A DNA stretch of 20,175 nt from a bacterium. Its GTDB lineage: Bacteria; Planctomycetota; UBA11346. The notes beneath the pieces were generated by a model. It was not told where the DNA came from. It saw nothing but the letters and a program-made list of their open reading frames with translations, and ran no database searches. Location: assembly GCA_020049615.1 (NCBI GenBank), contig JAIFKN010000199.1, positions 1-20,175 of the forward strand. Direction: 5' to 3'. The position numbers and the translations under genes were made by a program. This document shows, piece after piece, positions 1-8,600 of this stretch (the first letter of the stretch is position 1; every line of letters starts with the position of its first letter).

Positions 1-5
1 GGGCG

Positions 6-1340
6 TCACCCCGCCTCCCCGTAGCGCAGCTTCCAGGTCAGGCAGGAGCGCAGGAACAGCACCGAGCCCAGGAGGCACAGGCCGGCCAGGATGGCGACCG
101 CGGGCAAGGCCACGCCGTGGGCGTGCAGCGATCCGCCGATGCAGGCCATGCCCAGCATCGCCGGCAGGGTGAGCAAGGATCCCATCGACGAATAGGTCGG
201 CAGGCGGCCGGTCGGGGCGATGGCCAGGGCCAGCGTCTTCACCCCGACCTGGTTGGCCGCCCAGCCGAAGCCGTAGGCGGCGAACAGCAGTTCGAAACCG
301 AACCGACCGCTGATCCACGGCAGGCTGCACAGGGCTGCGGCCAGCACGGTCGAGCCGAGGAACAGCGGCCGACCGGCGCCATGGCGGTCGCCCAGCCAGG
401 CCGAGCAGATGTTGCCGAGGATGGCGCCGACCGTCTGCGCCACCACTAGGAGGCCGAGGAACTCCGGCCCGGTCCGGGTCTGCGCCAGGGCATGCAGCCC
501 CAGGAACGGGGTGACCAGCCCGGTCGCGGCGAGCAGGACGCGCATCAGGACGAAGGCGCGGAAGGCGCGGTCCTCGCGCAGGATCCCCGGCAGCGACGCG
601 AGGTTCTGGCGCAGGCTGAGCGGCGGTCGGGTCGGCGGCTCGGGCGGGGGTTCCTGCAGCAGCATCATCGCCACCAGCGACACCAGGAGGAAGCCGAAGG
701 CGATCAGATGCAGGATCCCATATCCGGTCGCTCCGGGATGCTCGGCCAGGACGCGGTGGATCACCACGCCGGCCGCCAGGCCGAGGAGCGAGGCGATGGT
801 CGCGTTGAGCGCCATGCAGGAGGCCCGGCGGTGGTCCGGCAGGATCCGGCGGGTGAGCTGGATGTAGGCGCCGACCTGGATGCCGCCGATGGTGCCGCAC
901 AGGAATGGCGCCAGCACCAGGCAGGCCAGAGCCACGGACGGCATGGTGCCGCCGCACAGCAGGAGGGCGATCCCGGCCAGCAGGTAGGGCAGGCGTTGGA
1001 GCGCTCCCAGCAGCACCACGCTGCGCTGGAAGGCGTGCATACGTTCGACCCGGTGCGCGACCAGTGTCTGCGGCCAGATGAAGCCGATCGACACCAGCAC
1101 GGGCGAGAGGGCGATCAGCTGGCTGCCGGCGCCCAGCGACTCCATCGCCTTCGGCAGCACCGTGTCGGCGGCGATGAAGGCCATGCCGCCGGTGAAGAGC
1201 CCACCGTCGAGCGCCAGGCCGGCGTAGTTCCGCCACAGGAAGGGACGCACCCGGCCGGTGTCCGAGGTCCAGGTGGCCGGCTGGACCGGCGCATCCGTTT
1301 CCGCACCTGGGCGGATCGCGGCGGTCGTCGATGCGTTCAT
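6..1340 (-). CDS. MFS-family transporter
   Basis: The predicted protein has 444 residues and is largely hydrophobic, with about a dozen membrane-spanning stretches. An N-terminal half with segments such as GIALLLCG and ALACLVLAPFLCG and a C-terminal half of similar make-up are joined by a polar, proline-rich central loop (PPPEPPTRPPLSLRQN). This is the layout of the major facilitator superfamily, inner-membrane proteins that move small solutes using ion gradients. The frame stays open upstream for another 930 bases, but that part is antisense to the AraC gene. The ATG at 1340 (protein start MNASTTAAIR) is chosen because a short hydrophilic tail then leads into the first membrane segment. The gene diverges from an AraC regulator that precedes a GH55-like gene, so sugar or oligosaccharide transport is a reasonable inference. 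The substrate cannot be read from the sequence. Confidence 0.85.
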   Translation of the reverse strand: MNASTTAAIRPGAETDAPVQPATWTSDTGRVRPFLWRNYAGLALDGGLFTGGMAFIAADTVLPKAMESLGAGSQLIALSPVLVSIGFIWPQTLVAHRVERMHAFQRSVVLLGALQRLPYLLAGIALLLCGGTMPSVALACLVLAPFLCGTIGGIQVGAYIQLTRRILPDHRRASCMALNATIASLLGLAAGVVIHRVLAEHPGATGYGILHLIAFGFLLVSLVAMMLLQEPPPEPPTRPPLSLRQNLASLPGILREDRAFRAFVLMRVLLAATGLVTPFLGLHALAQTRTGPEFLGLLVVAQTVGAILGNICSAWLGDRHGAGRPLFLGSTVLAAALCSLPWISGRFGFELLFAAYGFGWAANQVGVKTLALAIAPTGRLPTYSSMGSLLTLPAMLGMACIGGSLHAHGVALPAVAILAGLCLLGSVLFLRSCLTWKLRYGEAG

Positions 1341-1409
1341 GCGGGCCTGTCCATGGCCACGCGATGCTACCCATTGCAGCCAGCCTGTCGCGCATGAGCT
1401 TCGCCCAGC
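1341..1409. promoter_or_regulatory. Divergent promoter region between MFS and araC-type genes
   Basis: This 69-bp gap between two divergent start codons must hold at least part of both promoters. On the minus strand there is a weak sigma-70-like pair: GCGACA (1386-1391) and TAGCAT (1364-1369) separated by 16 bp, each matching consensus at four of six positions. It would start the MFS transcript about 15-20 bases before its ATG. I do not see a convincing plus-strand promoter, nor a clear direct repeat of the kind many AraC proteins bind. Confidence 0.35.
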
Positions 1410-2291
1410 ATGGTATCCGATTCCGATCAGCCGGGCCGGCCACGTGAATGCCAAGAGCAGGACGGCGCGCTGCCGCAGTGGCTGTATGCCGAGAGCCTGC
1501 GCATCATCACCGCGAACTGCCGCGAGGTGCACCCCAGGCTGCGCGACAGCCGGACCTCGCATCCCTTCTGGGCGGTGTATCTCGCCCCGACCGCCGAGCT
1601 CTCCTTCCGCTTGGACGATGGCAGCGAGCATCAGGTCGATGCCGACAGCTCCATCCTGATCCCGCCCTGGCTGCCCTTCCGCCACCGCTTCGCCCACGAC
1701 CGCTGTCCGCACTGCTATGTGCTCTTCGTCCTGCCGCACATCCCGCCCCAGCTCGGGCTGCAGGCCTGCGCTGGGCCGATCCGGCTGACCGATCGCGGCC
1801 TGGTCGCGGCGCACCGCGCCTTCGCTGCCGCCGCCCCGGGGCTGGGCCGGCTCGAGCGCGCCCTCACCGGGCAGGTCGTGGCGGCGCTGGCCATGCTCGC
1901 CCTGGCCCGCGCCCTGCCTCCCCGGCAGCGCGAGCTGCTGACGGATCCCCATCACGCCGCCGCCAGGCTGCAGCCGGCCCTGGCGTACATCGAAGAGCAC
2001 CTGGCCAGGACGATCGCCGTCGCCGACCTGGCCAGGCTGCTGGGCTGCGGCGAAGACCACTGCAGCCGTCTGTTCCGCCGCCACCTCGGCCAGACGCCGA
2101 TCGCCTACATCATCGCCCGGCGGGTGCAGCGCGCCGGCATGCTGATGACCGATACCGCCCTCGGCCTGGATGCGATCGCCCGGCGCTGCGGCTTCGCCAA
2201 CCGGCAGTACCTCAGCCGCCAGTTCCAGCGCCACCTCGGCGTGGCGCCCAGCCGGTTCCGGGCGCAGGCGCACGGCGAACCATCCAGCTGA
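1410..2291 (+). CDS. AraC-family transcriptional regulator
   Basis: The protein has 293 residues, a usual length for one-component AraC regulators. Residues of about 30-130 look like a cupin-type sensory domain (ends such as DADSSILIPPWLPFRHRF resemble the beta-strand turns of AraC N-termini). The last 100 residues form the double helix-turn-helix DNA-binding domain. The second helix-turn-helix carries the family signature GFANRQYLSRQFQRHLG followed by APSRFR, very close to the consensus GFxxxxYFxRxFKrxxGxxPxxyR. The first has VADLARLLGCGEDHCSRLFRR. Many members of this family activate sugar-use genes in response to a ligand bound in the cupin. The gene diverges from an MFS transporter and is followed after 88 bp by a GH55-like gene on the same strand, so those are its likely targets. 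The ligand is unknown. Confidence 0.9.
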   Translation: MVSDSDQPGRPRECQEQDGALPQWLYAESLRIITANCREVHPRLRDSRTSHPFWAVYLAPTAELSFRLDDGSEHQVDADSSILIPPWLPFRHRFAHDRCPHCYVLFVLPHIPPQLGLQACAGPIRLTDRGLVAAHRAFAAAAPGLGRLERALTGQVVAALAMLALARALPPRQRELLTDPHHAAARLQPALAYIEEHLARTIAVADLARLLGCGEDHCSRLFRRHLGQTPIAYIIARRVQRAGMLMTDTALGLDAIARRCGFANRQYLSRQFQRHLGVAPSRFRAQAHGEPSS

Positions 2292-2362
2292 GGCCGCGGC
2301 GCCAGGTCGCTCCTGTGTTCGGCTGCGGGGATGGAATGTGCAGGCCTGGATGTCTGCGCCCG

Positions 2363-2379
2363 TAGGCTATGCTGCCGGG
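2363..2379 (+). promoter_or_regulatory. Possible short-leader promoter of the GH55-like gene
   Basis: In the 88-bp gap after the AraC gene, overlapping -10-like hexamers TAGGCT (2363-2368) and TATGCT (2368-2373) sit 7-17 bases before the ATG at 2380. No Shine-Dalgarno sequence precedes that ATG, so a very short or leaderless transcript is possible. The upstream -35 match is poor. The rest of the gap shows no obvious repeat. Confidence 0.25.
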
Positions 2380-5289
2380 ATGGCATCTTCGACGCACACC
2401 CTCGTCCTCGACTGCCTGTCCAGGCGGCCGCACCGCCTGACCGGGGCTTCCTGCTACCCGTTGCGGCCCGAGGACCCCAAGGCCGTCCATCTCACCGAGG
2501 CGGTCGGCGATGGCATCGCCGATGACACGGCGGCGATCCAGGCGGCGATCAACCGCGTCGTCAGCAGCACCATCCGCGGCATCCTGTTCATCCCGTCGGG
2601 CAGCTATCGGCTCAGCCGGTCCCTCGTGGTCTGGCCGGGCATCCGCCTGATCGGATACGGCCCGACGCGGCCGGTCCTCGTCCTCGGCGATGGCACGCCC
2701 GGCTATCAGGGCGAACCCGCCTATCTGGTCCATTTCGCCGGCAACATCCCCGGCTACGCTGGCAACGGGGCCGGCTTCACCTTCCAGCCCGGGGCGCCGC
2801 GGCCGGCGTCGATCGATTTCGACCAGCCGCCCCGGGATGCCAATCCCGGCACGTTCTACTCCGCGCTGAGCAACATCGACGTCGTCATCGGCGCAGGCAA
2901 TCCCGGCGCGGTCGCGGTGCGATCGACCTACGCCCAGCACTGCTTCCTCGCCCACGGCGAGTTCCACCTCGGTTCGGCCTTCGCCGGCATCCACGACGGC
3001 GGCAACCTGTGCGAGGACCTGCATGTCCATGGTGGCAGCCATGGCATCGTCACCGGCACCCCGTCGCCGGGCTGGCAGTACGTCCTGGTCGATTGCAGCT
3101 TCGAGGGCCAGCGCGTCGCCGCGATCCGCTCCAGGCTGGCCGGCCTCACCCTGATCCGTCCGGCGTTCCGCCACGTCCCGACCGCCATCGCCATGGACTC
3201 GGAACGGGGCGACCAGTTGTGCATCCGCGACGGCCGGATGGAGGACATCTCCGGTCCAGCCCTGCTGATCGGCAACGAGCACGGTTCGCGCAACCAGATC
3301 AACCTGGTCGAGGTGGTCTGCCGGCAGGTGCCGGTCCTGGCCCGCTTCCTGGCGAGCGGTCGCGAGATCCGCGGACCAGGCCCGATCTACCGGGTGGCCG
3401 ACCTCTCCCACGGCCTGCATCTGACCGGCGAGGCCGCAGCGCCGGAGGACTTCAGCACCCGCACGCAGGTGGAGATGGCCGCCCTCGATGCCGTGCCGCC
3501 AGCGGTGCCCAGCGACATCCCCGAGCTGCCGCCGCAGGCGACCTGGGCGAACGTCCTGACGCTCGGCCTCGTCGGCGACGGCGTCGCCGATGACAGCGAC
3601 GCCCTGGAGCGGGCCATCGCAGCGCATCGCACCCTGTACTTCCCCTGCGGCGCCTACCGCCTCAGCCGGACCATCACCCTGCGACCGGACACCAACCTGA
3701 TCGGACTGCATGCCGGGGCGACGCGCCTCTTCATCGCCGACGACACCCCGGCCTTCCGCGGCCTTGGTCCACCGCTGGCGATGATCGAGACGCCGCCCGG
3801 CGGCAGCAATGCGATGTGCGGGCTCGGCATCTACACCAACGCGATCAATCCCCGGGCTGTGGCGGTCAAATGGATGGCCGGCGAACGCTCGTTCATGAAC
3901 GACGTCCGCTTCCTCGGCGGCCATGGCACGGCGCAGCTGTCGGGCGAGCCCGAGCGCCTGTACCTGCACAACCGCTCGGCCGATCCGGATCCGCAGCGCC
4001 GGTGGGACGCCCAGCCGCCCAGCCTGTGGATCACGGAGGGCGGAGGCGGGGTCTTCATGGACATCTGGACGCCCAGTCCCTTCGCGCAGTCGGGACTGCT
4101 GATCTCGCGCACGTCCACCCGGGGCCGCATCTACGCCATGTCGGTCGAGCATCATGTCCGCTGCGAGGTCAAGCTGGAGGACGTCGCCAACTGGGAGATC
4201 TACGCCCTGCAGCTGGAGGAGGAGCGCGGCGAAAGCGGGCGCTGCCTGCCGCTGGAGGTCGTGCACTGCCGCGACGTGACCTTCGCCAACCTGTTCATCT
4301 ACCGGGTCATCAGTTCGCACCAGCCGTTCCACGCTGCGGTGCGGACGGCGGCCTCGCATACGATATGCTTCCGCGGCTTCCATGCCTGGACCAACAGCAA
4401 GGCCGACTTCGACGACGCCATCGTCGACACGACCGGCAGACGCGGGATCCGGCAGGGCGAGTTCGCCTCGTTCACCCTGGATGGGCGGCCCGCCGCAGCG
4501 CCCATATCCAGCCCGCTGCAACGGCTGGGCGGCCGGTTCGAGCGTCTGGCCGGCGCCGCCGTCGATGCCTCGGGCCGATGCTATGCCGTGGACCTCCGTC
4601 GGCAGACCATCCACCGCTGGACGGGTCTCGACCAGCAGCCGGTCCTGATCGCCGACCAGCCGCTGGAGCCGGTCAACCTGATCGGCGATGCGTCAGGCAA
4701 CCTGCTGGTGGTCTCCTATGCCGGAGGCGTCTATCTGCTGACCCCCGATCAGCCTGCACGGCCGATCCAGGTCCTGACGCCGCAGGCGGTGGTGGCGCGT
4801 CCCGGCTCCTCCGCCGTCCTGCCGGTGAACCGCTATGCCGGTCAGGCAGAGCCCTGCGCGGCCCACTTCGCCGCTCCGGATGGCAGCGTGTTCATCCCCG
4901 CCAGCGCTGACTTCCTCTCCGGCACGCTGAGCTGGGGGGTCAAGCACCACGCGCTCCTGCGCGCCTTTGGCCTGCAGCAGGTACGGCCCGGTGCGACGGC
5001 CTATCTCAGCATCGAGAGCGAAGGCCAGACCTGGGCCGTCGAACTCGACCCGCTGGGCAATCTGTGCCGCCGCCGCCTGTTCGCCGAGCGCGGCGGCCAG
5101 GCGGTGGCGGTCGGCCCCGACGGCAACATCTACATCGCCGAAGGCCACATCTTCGTCTACCACCCCAGCGGCAGGCTGGTCGAGGTGATCCGGACCCCGG
5201 AACGTCCGCTGGGCCTGGTCTTCGGCGGGGCAGATGGCCGTGTCCTGTACATCCCGGCAGGCACGTCGCTATACGCCATCGCCAGATGA
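2380..5289 (+). CDS. GH55-like beta-helix enzyme (beta-1,3-glucanase family) with C-terminal beta-propeller
   Basis: The protein has 969 residues from the ATG at 2380; an in-frame ATG at 2350 is also possible. Two pectate-lyase-like right-handed beta-helix modules are visible, each opening with the family hallmark: VGDGIADDTAAIQAAI near residue 42 and VGDGVADDSDALERAI near residue 398. This duplicated layout is typical of glycoside hydrolase family 55, which cleaves beta-1,3-glucans. In the second helix SVEHHV (E590) and LQLEEE (E613) align with the conserved glutamates I recall from GH55 enzymes, with the same 23-residue spacing, so catalysis is plausible. From about residue 709 a different domain begins with repeated blade motifs (DASGRCYAVD, DASGNLLVVS, GPDGNIYIAEG) like SMP-30/NHL beta-propellers. 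No signal peptide is apparent at either start, which is odd for a polysaccharidase. The AraC gene lies upstream and the 3' end overlaps the convergent Dabb gene by 21 bp. Confidence 0.75.
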   Translation: MASSTHTLVLDCLSRRPHRLTGASCYPLRPEDPKAVHLTEAVGDGIADDTAAIQAAINRVVSSTIRGILFIPSGSYRLSRSLVVWPGIRLIGYGPTRPVLVLGDGTPGYQGEPAYLVHFAGNIPGYAGNGAGFTFQPGAPRPASIDFDQPPRDANPGTFYSALSNIDVVIGAGNPGAVAVRSTYAQHCFLAHGEFHLGSAFAGIHDGGNLCEDLHVHGGSHGIVTGTPSPGWQYVLVDCSFEGQRVAAIRSRLAGLTLIRPAFRHVPTAIAMDSERGDQLCIRDGRMEDISGPALLIGNEHGSRNQINLVEVVCRQVPVLARFLASGREIRGPGPIYRVADLSHGLHLTGEAAAPEDFSTRTQVEMAALDAVPPAVPSDIPELPPQATWANVLTLGLVGDGVADDSDALERAIAAHRTLYFPCGAYRLSRTITLRPDTNLIGLHAGATRLFIADDTPAFRGLGPPLAMIETPPGGSNAMCGLGIYTNAINPRAVAVKWMAGERSFMNDVRFLGGHGTAQLSGEPERLYLHNRSADPDPQRRWDAQPPSLWITEGGGGVFMDIWTPSPFAQSGLLISRTSTRGRIYAMSVEHHVRCEVKLEDVANWEIYALQLEEERGESGRCLPLEVVHCRDVTFANLFIYRVISSHQPFHAAVRTAASHTICFRGFHAWTNSKADFDDAIVDTTGRRGIRQGEFASFTLDGRPAAAPISSPLQRLGGRFERLAGAAVDASGRCYAVDLRRQTIHRWTGLDQQPVLIADQPLEPVNLIGDASGNLLVVSYAGGVYLLTPDQPARPIQVLTPQAVVARPGSSAVLPVNRYAGQAEPCAAHFAAPDGSVFIPASADFLSGTLSWGVKHHALLRAFGLQQVRPGATAYLSIESEGQTWAVELDPLGNLCRRRLFAERGGQAVAVGPDGNIYIAEGHIFVYHPSGRLVEVIRTPERPLGLVFGGADGRVLYIPAGTSLYAIAR

Positions 5290-5568
5290 ATCCCGACCTG
5301 GCAGCACGCATGGTGCGTAGTCGATCTCCAGGAAGTCGGCGACCTCAGGCTTCCAGCGTGATTCCACGAAGCGCACATGCTCGGGATGGACGTTGTAGCT
5401 GTCGTAGTCCTGCTGCGACTCGAACTCCATCGAGAATCCCTGGCGCAGGCGTTCGAAGTTGCGCACCCCCGGGATGGCGACGAGCACCTCGGCGGCGCGC
5501 AGGAAATCCCGTTCGGGTGCGGAGCCGGCCGGGTGCTTGAGCCTGAAGGCGACGGTGTGGCGGATCAT
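5269..5568 (-). CDS. Dabb (stress-responsive A/B barrel) domain protein
   Basis: The protein has 99 residues, the normal size for a single Dabb domain, a ferredoxin-like alpha/beta barrel that dimerises. It opens with MIRHTVAFRLKHPAGS, the standard first strand, and ends with HPEHVRFVESRWKPEVADFLEIDY, which matches the conserved His-Pro-x-His motif and last strand. Two ATGs lie close together (5574 and 5568). AGGAGC at 5575-5580 is only a base or so from the first but about 7 bases from the second, so the second is chosen. Dabb proteins range from stress proteins to small enzymes, and the reaction here cannot be told. The gene lies 43 bp downstream of the phosphorylase-like gene on the same strand and is probably co-transcribed with it. 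Its end overlaps the GH55 gene tail to tail. Confidence 0.85.
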   Translation of the reverse strand: MIRHTVAFRLKHPAGSAPERDFLRAAEVLVAIPGVRNFERLRQGFSMEFESQQDYDSYNVHPEHVRFVESRWKPEVADFLEIDYAPCVLPGRDSSGDGV

Positions 5569-5611
5569 GGTCATGCTCCTCGTTGAAGTGTCGCGACGTT
5601 GATCGGAGACC

Positions 5612-8600
5612 TCACCCGCCAAGCCCGACTTCAATGCGCTCGAAGTCGCCGCTGCGGTGGAAGATCGCCTGGCTGATTCCCGCCGGCAGCGTCGAACTGG
5701 TGAATTCCTCGTGCCGGCCATCGCGGCTGACGACCGCGCATGCGCTTGCTCCCGGACGGAACAGCACCGGTACCTGGCAGACGGTCAGCGCCAGTCCGCC
5801 GGCTGGGACGGCGAGGCGGCGCTCGCGTCCGTCGAGGTCCACCCAGGCGAACTGCCCGGGTGCGGCCAGGCGGTCCTCGCGGCGCAGTCGCGCCGGATCG
5901 AAGGTCAGCCGGCCGTCGACCACGCTGATCCCGAGGCGGGCGCGGCGGGCGAGGATCTCCTCCTTCACCTGCCCGGTCATCCCTGGCTGCTGCGCCCCGG
6001 CGTGGGCCGGGGTGTGCGAGTAGGGATCGCAGGGGAAGGCGCCGAATTCGGCCGGCGTCTTGGCCGGTCCGAGGCCGGCGCGCACCTCGGCCAGCGCCCC
6101 GGCCAGGGCGCGGCGCTCGTCGCCGTCGGCGCGCTGGGCGGCCTCGGCCAGGGCCAGGTGCAGCTTCGACACCATGTGCCAGTAGACCGAGCCGAGGCCC
6201 TCGAAGCCGAACATGGTGGTGCTGCGGCCGAGGAAGGTGCGATGGCTGAACACCCGCTCGTAGAGCGCCTGGATCGCGTCCCGATCGCGCGCGACCAACG
6301 CAGCCAGCGACGGGTCTGCGGCGAGCCGGTCGAGTTGCGCGTCGAGTTCGCGGGCGTTGGTCAGGGCGGCGGCGAAGCGGATGTCGCCGCCGTCGCGCAC
6401 GACGATGCCGGTGTCCTGGCGTACGAGCAGGCCGATCGCCTCCGCCTCCGCCGCCGGCACGCGGTTGCGGGTCAGGAACGGCGCCACCACGCGGTCGGGC
6501 TGCAGCAGGAAGGTGCGGCGGGCCTCGTCCCACAGCGGGCTGGCGCGCATCGCACGCCACAGACGCATCGTCGCCGCCGGCGTCTGCCAGCCGCTGGCGA
6601 TCGCCGCGACCTGGCCTTCCAGCATCGGGTCGAGACGGCGCACCGCCATCTCGGCAGGGTCGAGCACGGTGTAGCTGTCGAACAGCCCGTCCGGCCGCGC
6701 CGCGGCAGCCAGGGTGGCGTCGATCGCCGCGCCGGCGGCGTCGAGGAAGGCGCGCAGACGCGCGGCCGAGACCGCCACGATGGCGCCGAGGTCGCGGGCG
6801 TAGACCCGCTCGCGGTGGAGCTGGCCGATGGCGCCGAGCCGGTCCATCACCGTCTTCCGCGCCTGCGCATCGCGTCCGGCGGCGGCTCCGGCAGCTGGCA
6901 GGGCGGCGGCCAGCCCGTCGAGGAATTGCGCCGTCGCCGCGCTCAGCGGCAGTTCGGCGGCCTCGGCCGTCACCCGGCGCAGCAGGGCGAGGTGGCGGTG
7001 CAGCTGGAACACGGTGACGATCGAGCAGCCCCAGCCGACCAGGGCGTTGTTGGCGTCGTTCCACTCCGGCCGCCGGGTGTTCAGCCAGATGCCGGCGCCC
7101 GGCACCAGGTTGGACAGCTTGGCCAGCACCGGGATGAGCAGCTTCTCGGCCAGCGACAGCAGCAGCGGCTGGCCGTCGGGGCCGGGCAGCAGGCGGCCGT
7201 CGGAGCCGATCCGGGCGCAGCGCGCCATCGCCGCGTCATGCGCCGCGTGGTCGAAGCGCACGCCGTGGTGCGGGTCGGCGAGCAGTTCAGCGTAGGGGCG
7301 GATGCGGTAGGGCACATCGGCGCTGGCGTGGGCGCAGCGCGCCAGGCGGGCTTCGATCCAGCCTGGATGGTGGACCACGGCGGATTCCAGCAGCCGGGTC
7401 AGGTAGACGATCTGGTGGTCGCCCCAGTAGCCGAAGTTCGACCACGGGCCGTCCTCCGGCACCTCCCAGTCGAGACCCTCGCTGGTCACGCGGTAGGGGT
7501 TGTAGCCGTCGGCGGTCGAGGCGTCGAGGAAGGTCGCGATCATCGCTGGCAGGGCCGAGGGGAAGCTCAGCGCCAGCGCCTCCCAGTTCTGGAAGATGTC
7601 GCGCCAGTTGCCCTGCCAGCTGCTGCGCGGGCGGCCGTCGCGGTCGAACAGGCTGATGGCGAAGCGGTTCCACGGCCGGCTGGGATCTCCGTGCCGGCGG
7701 CTGAACGTCAGTGGCAGCCACGAGCCGGCCAGCCGCTCGAGTTGCGCGTCGTCGCACTCGCCGGCGCATTCGGCCAGGGCGGTCAGCGGCAGGTGTTCGG
7801 GCCAGCCGGCGATGGCGTCGCGGGCGCGCTCGGCCACGGCACGGTTGCGCCCGGCCAGCCAGGCGGCGAAGTCGGCGCGCGACACCGCCAGATCGGCGGG
7901 CAGGACGCCACCGCGCATGAGGTTGAACAGGGTGGCCGAGCGGTGCGCGTCATCGTCGCCGCGGTCGCCAGTCAGCGACAGGCCGTCGTGCGCGGCGAGG
8001 CGGGCGCGCAGGCCGACGCGGTCGCAGGCGATGGCATCCTCGACCTCGGCGGCGGCGTCGGCCCTGCCGATCAGCGCCACCAGCGCGGCGGCCTCGGCCT
8101 GGTCGAGCCCGGTGTCGGCGCCGACCAGCCAGCGCACCGTCTCGCCCGGTTCGATGGTCAGGGTCAGGTCGCAGAGCAGCGCGCCGGTCGCGCCGCGCAC
8201 CTCATCCTCGTCGGCGGTCGCCGCGCCGGCACGGAAGGCGTCGAGCTGCCTTGTCGACAGCAGGGTCGATCCGCCCGGCTGGCCCAGCCACCAGGCGGCG
8301 GCGCAGCGCAGGACCTCGCACGGCTCGGCCCGGTCGGTGATCGCGGCGTTGAGCGTGTACAGGGCGGTGCGCTGGCCGGGCACGCGCTCGTGGCGCATGT
8401 AGGCCTGGGCGAGGTAGCTGTAGGATGCCCAGGTGGCGGTGCCGACGCCGGGCGGGACGAGGCGGTGGAAGCCGTCGAGCACCCGCACGCGTACCGCCCG
8501 CGTGCCGCGATTGCTCAGCGCCACGCGGCGGACCAGGCCGAAGCGCTGGCAGGTGGCGAGCTCGGCGGCGAGCTCAAGGCCGCTCTCCAGGTCGCTCTCG

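Noticed and set aside
1341..2273. Upstream extension of the MFS transporter frame by about 310 codons
   Set aside because: It is wholly antisense to the AraC gene, has no transporter-like hydrophobic segments, and a natural ATG exists at 1340.
2212..4614. A minus-strand open frame of 800 codons opposite the GH55-like gene
   Set aside because: No motif is recognisable, while the plus-strand reading shows duplicated GH55-type signatures.
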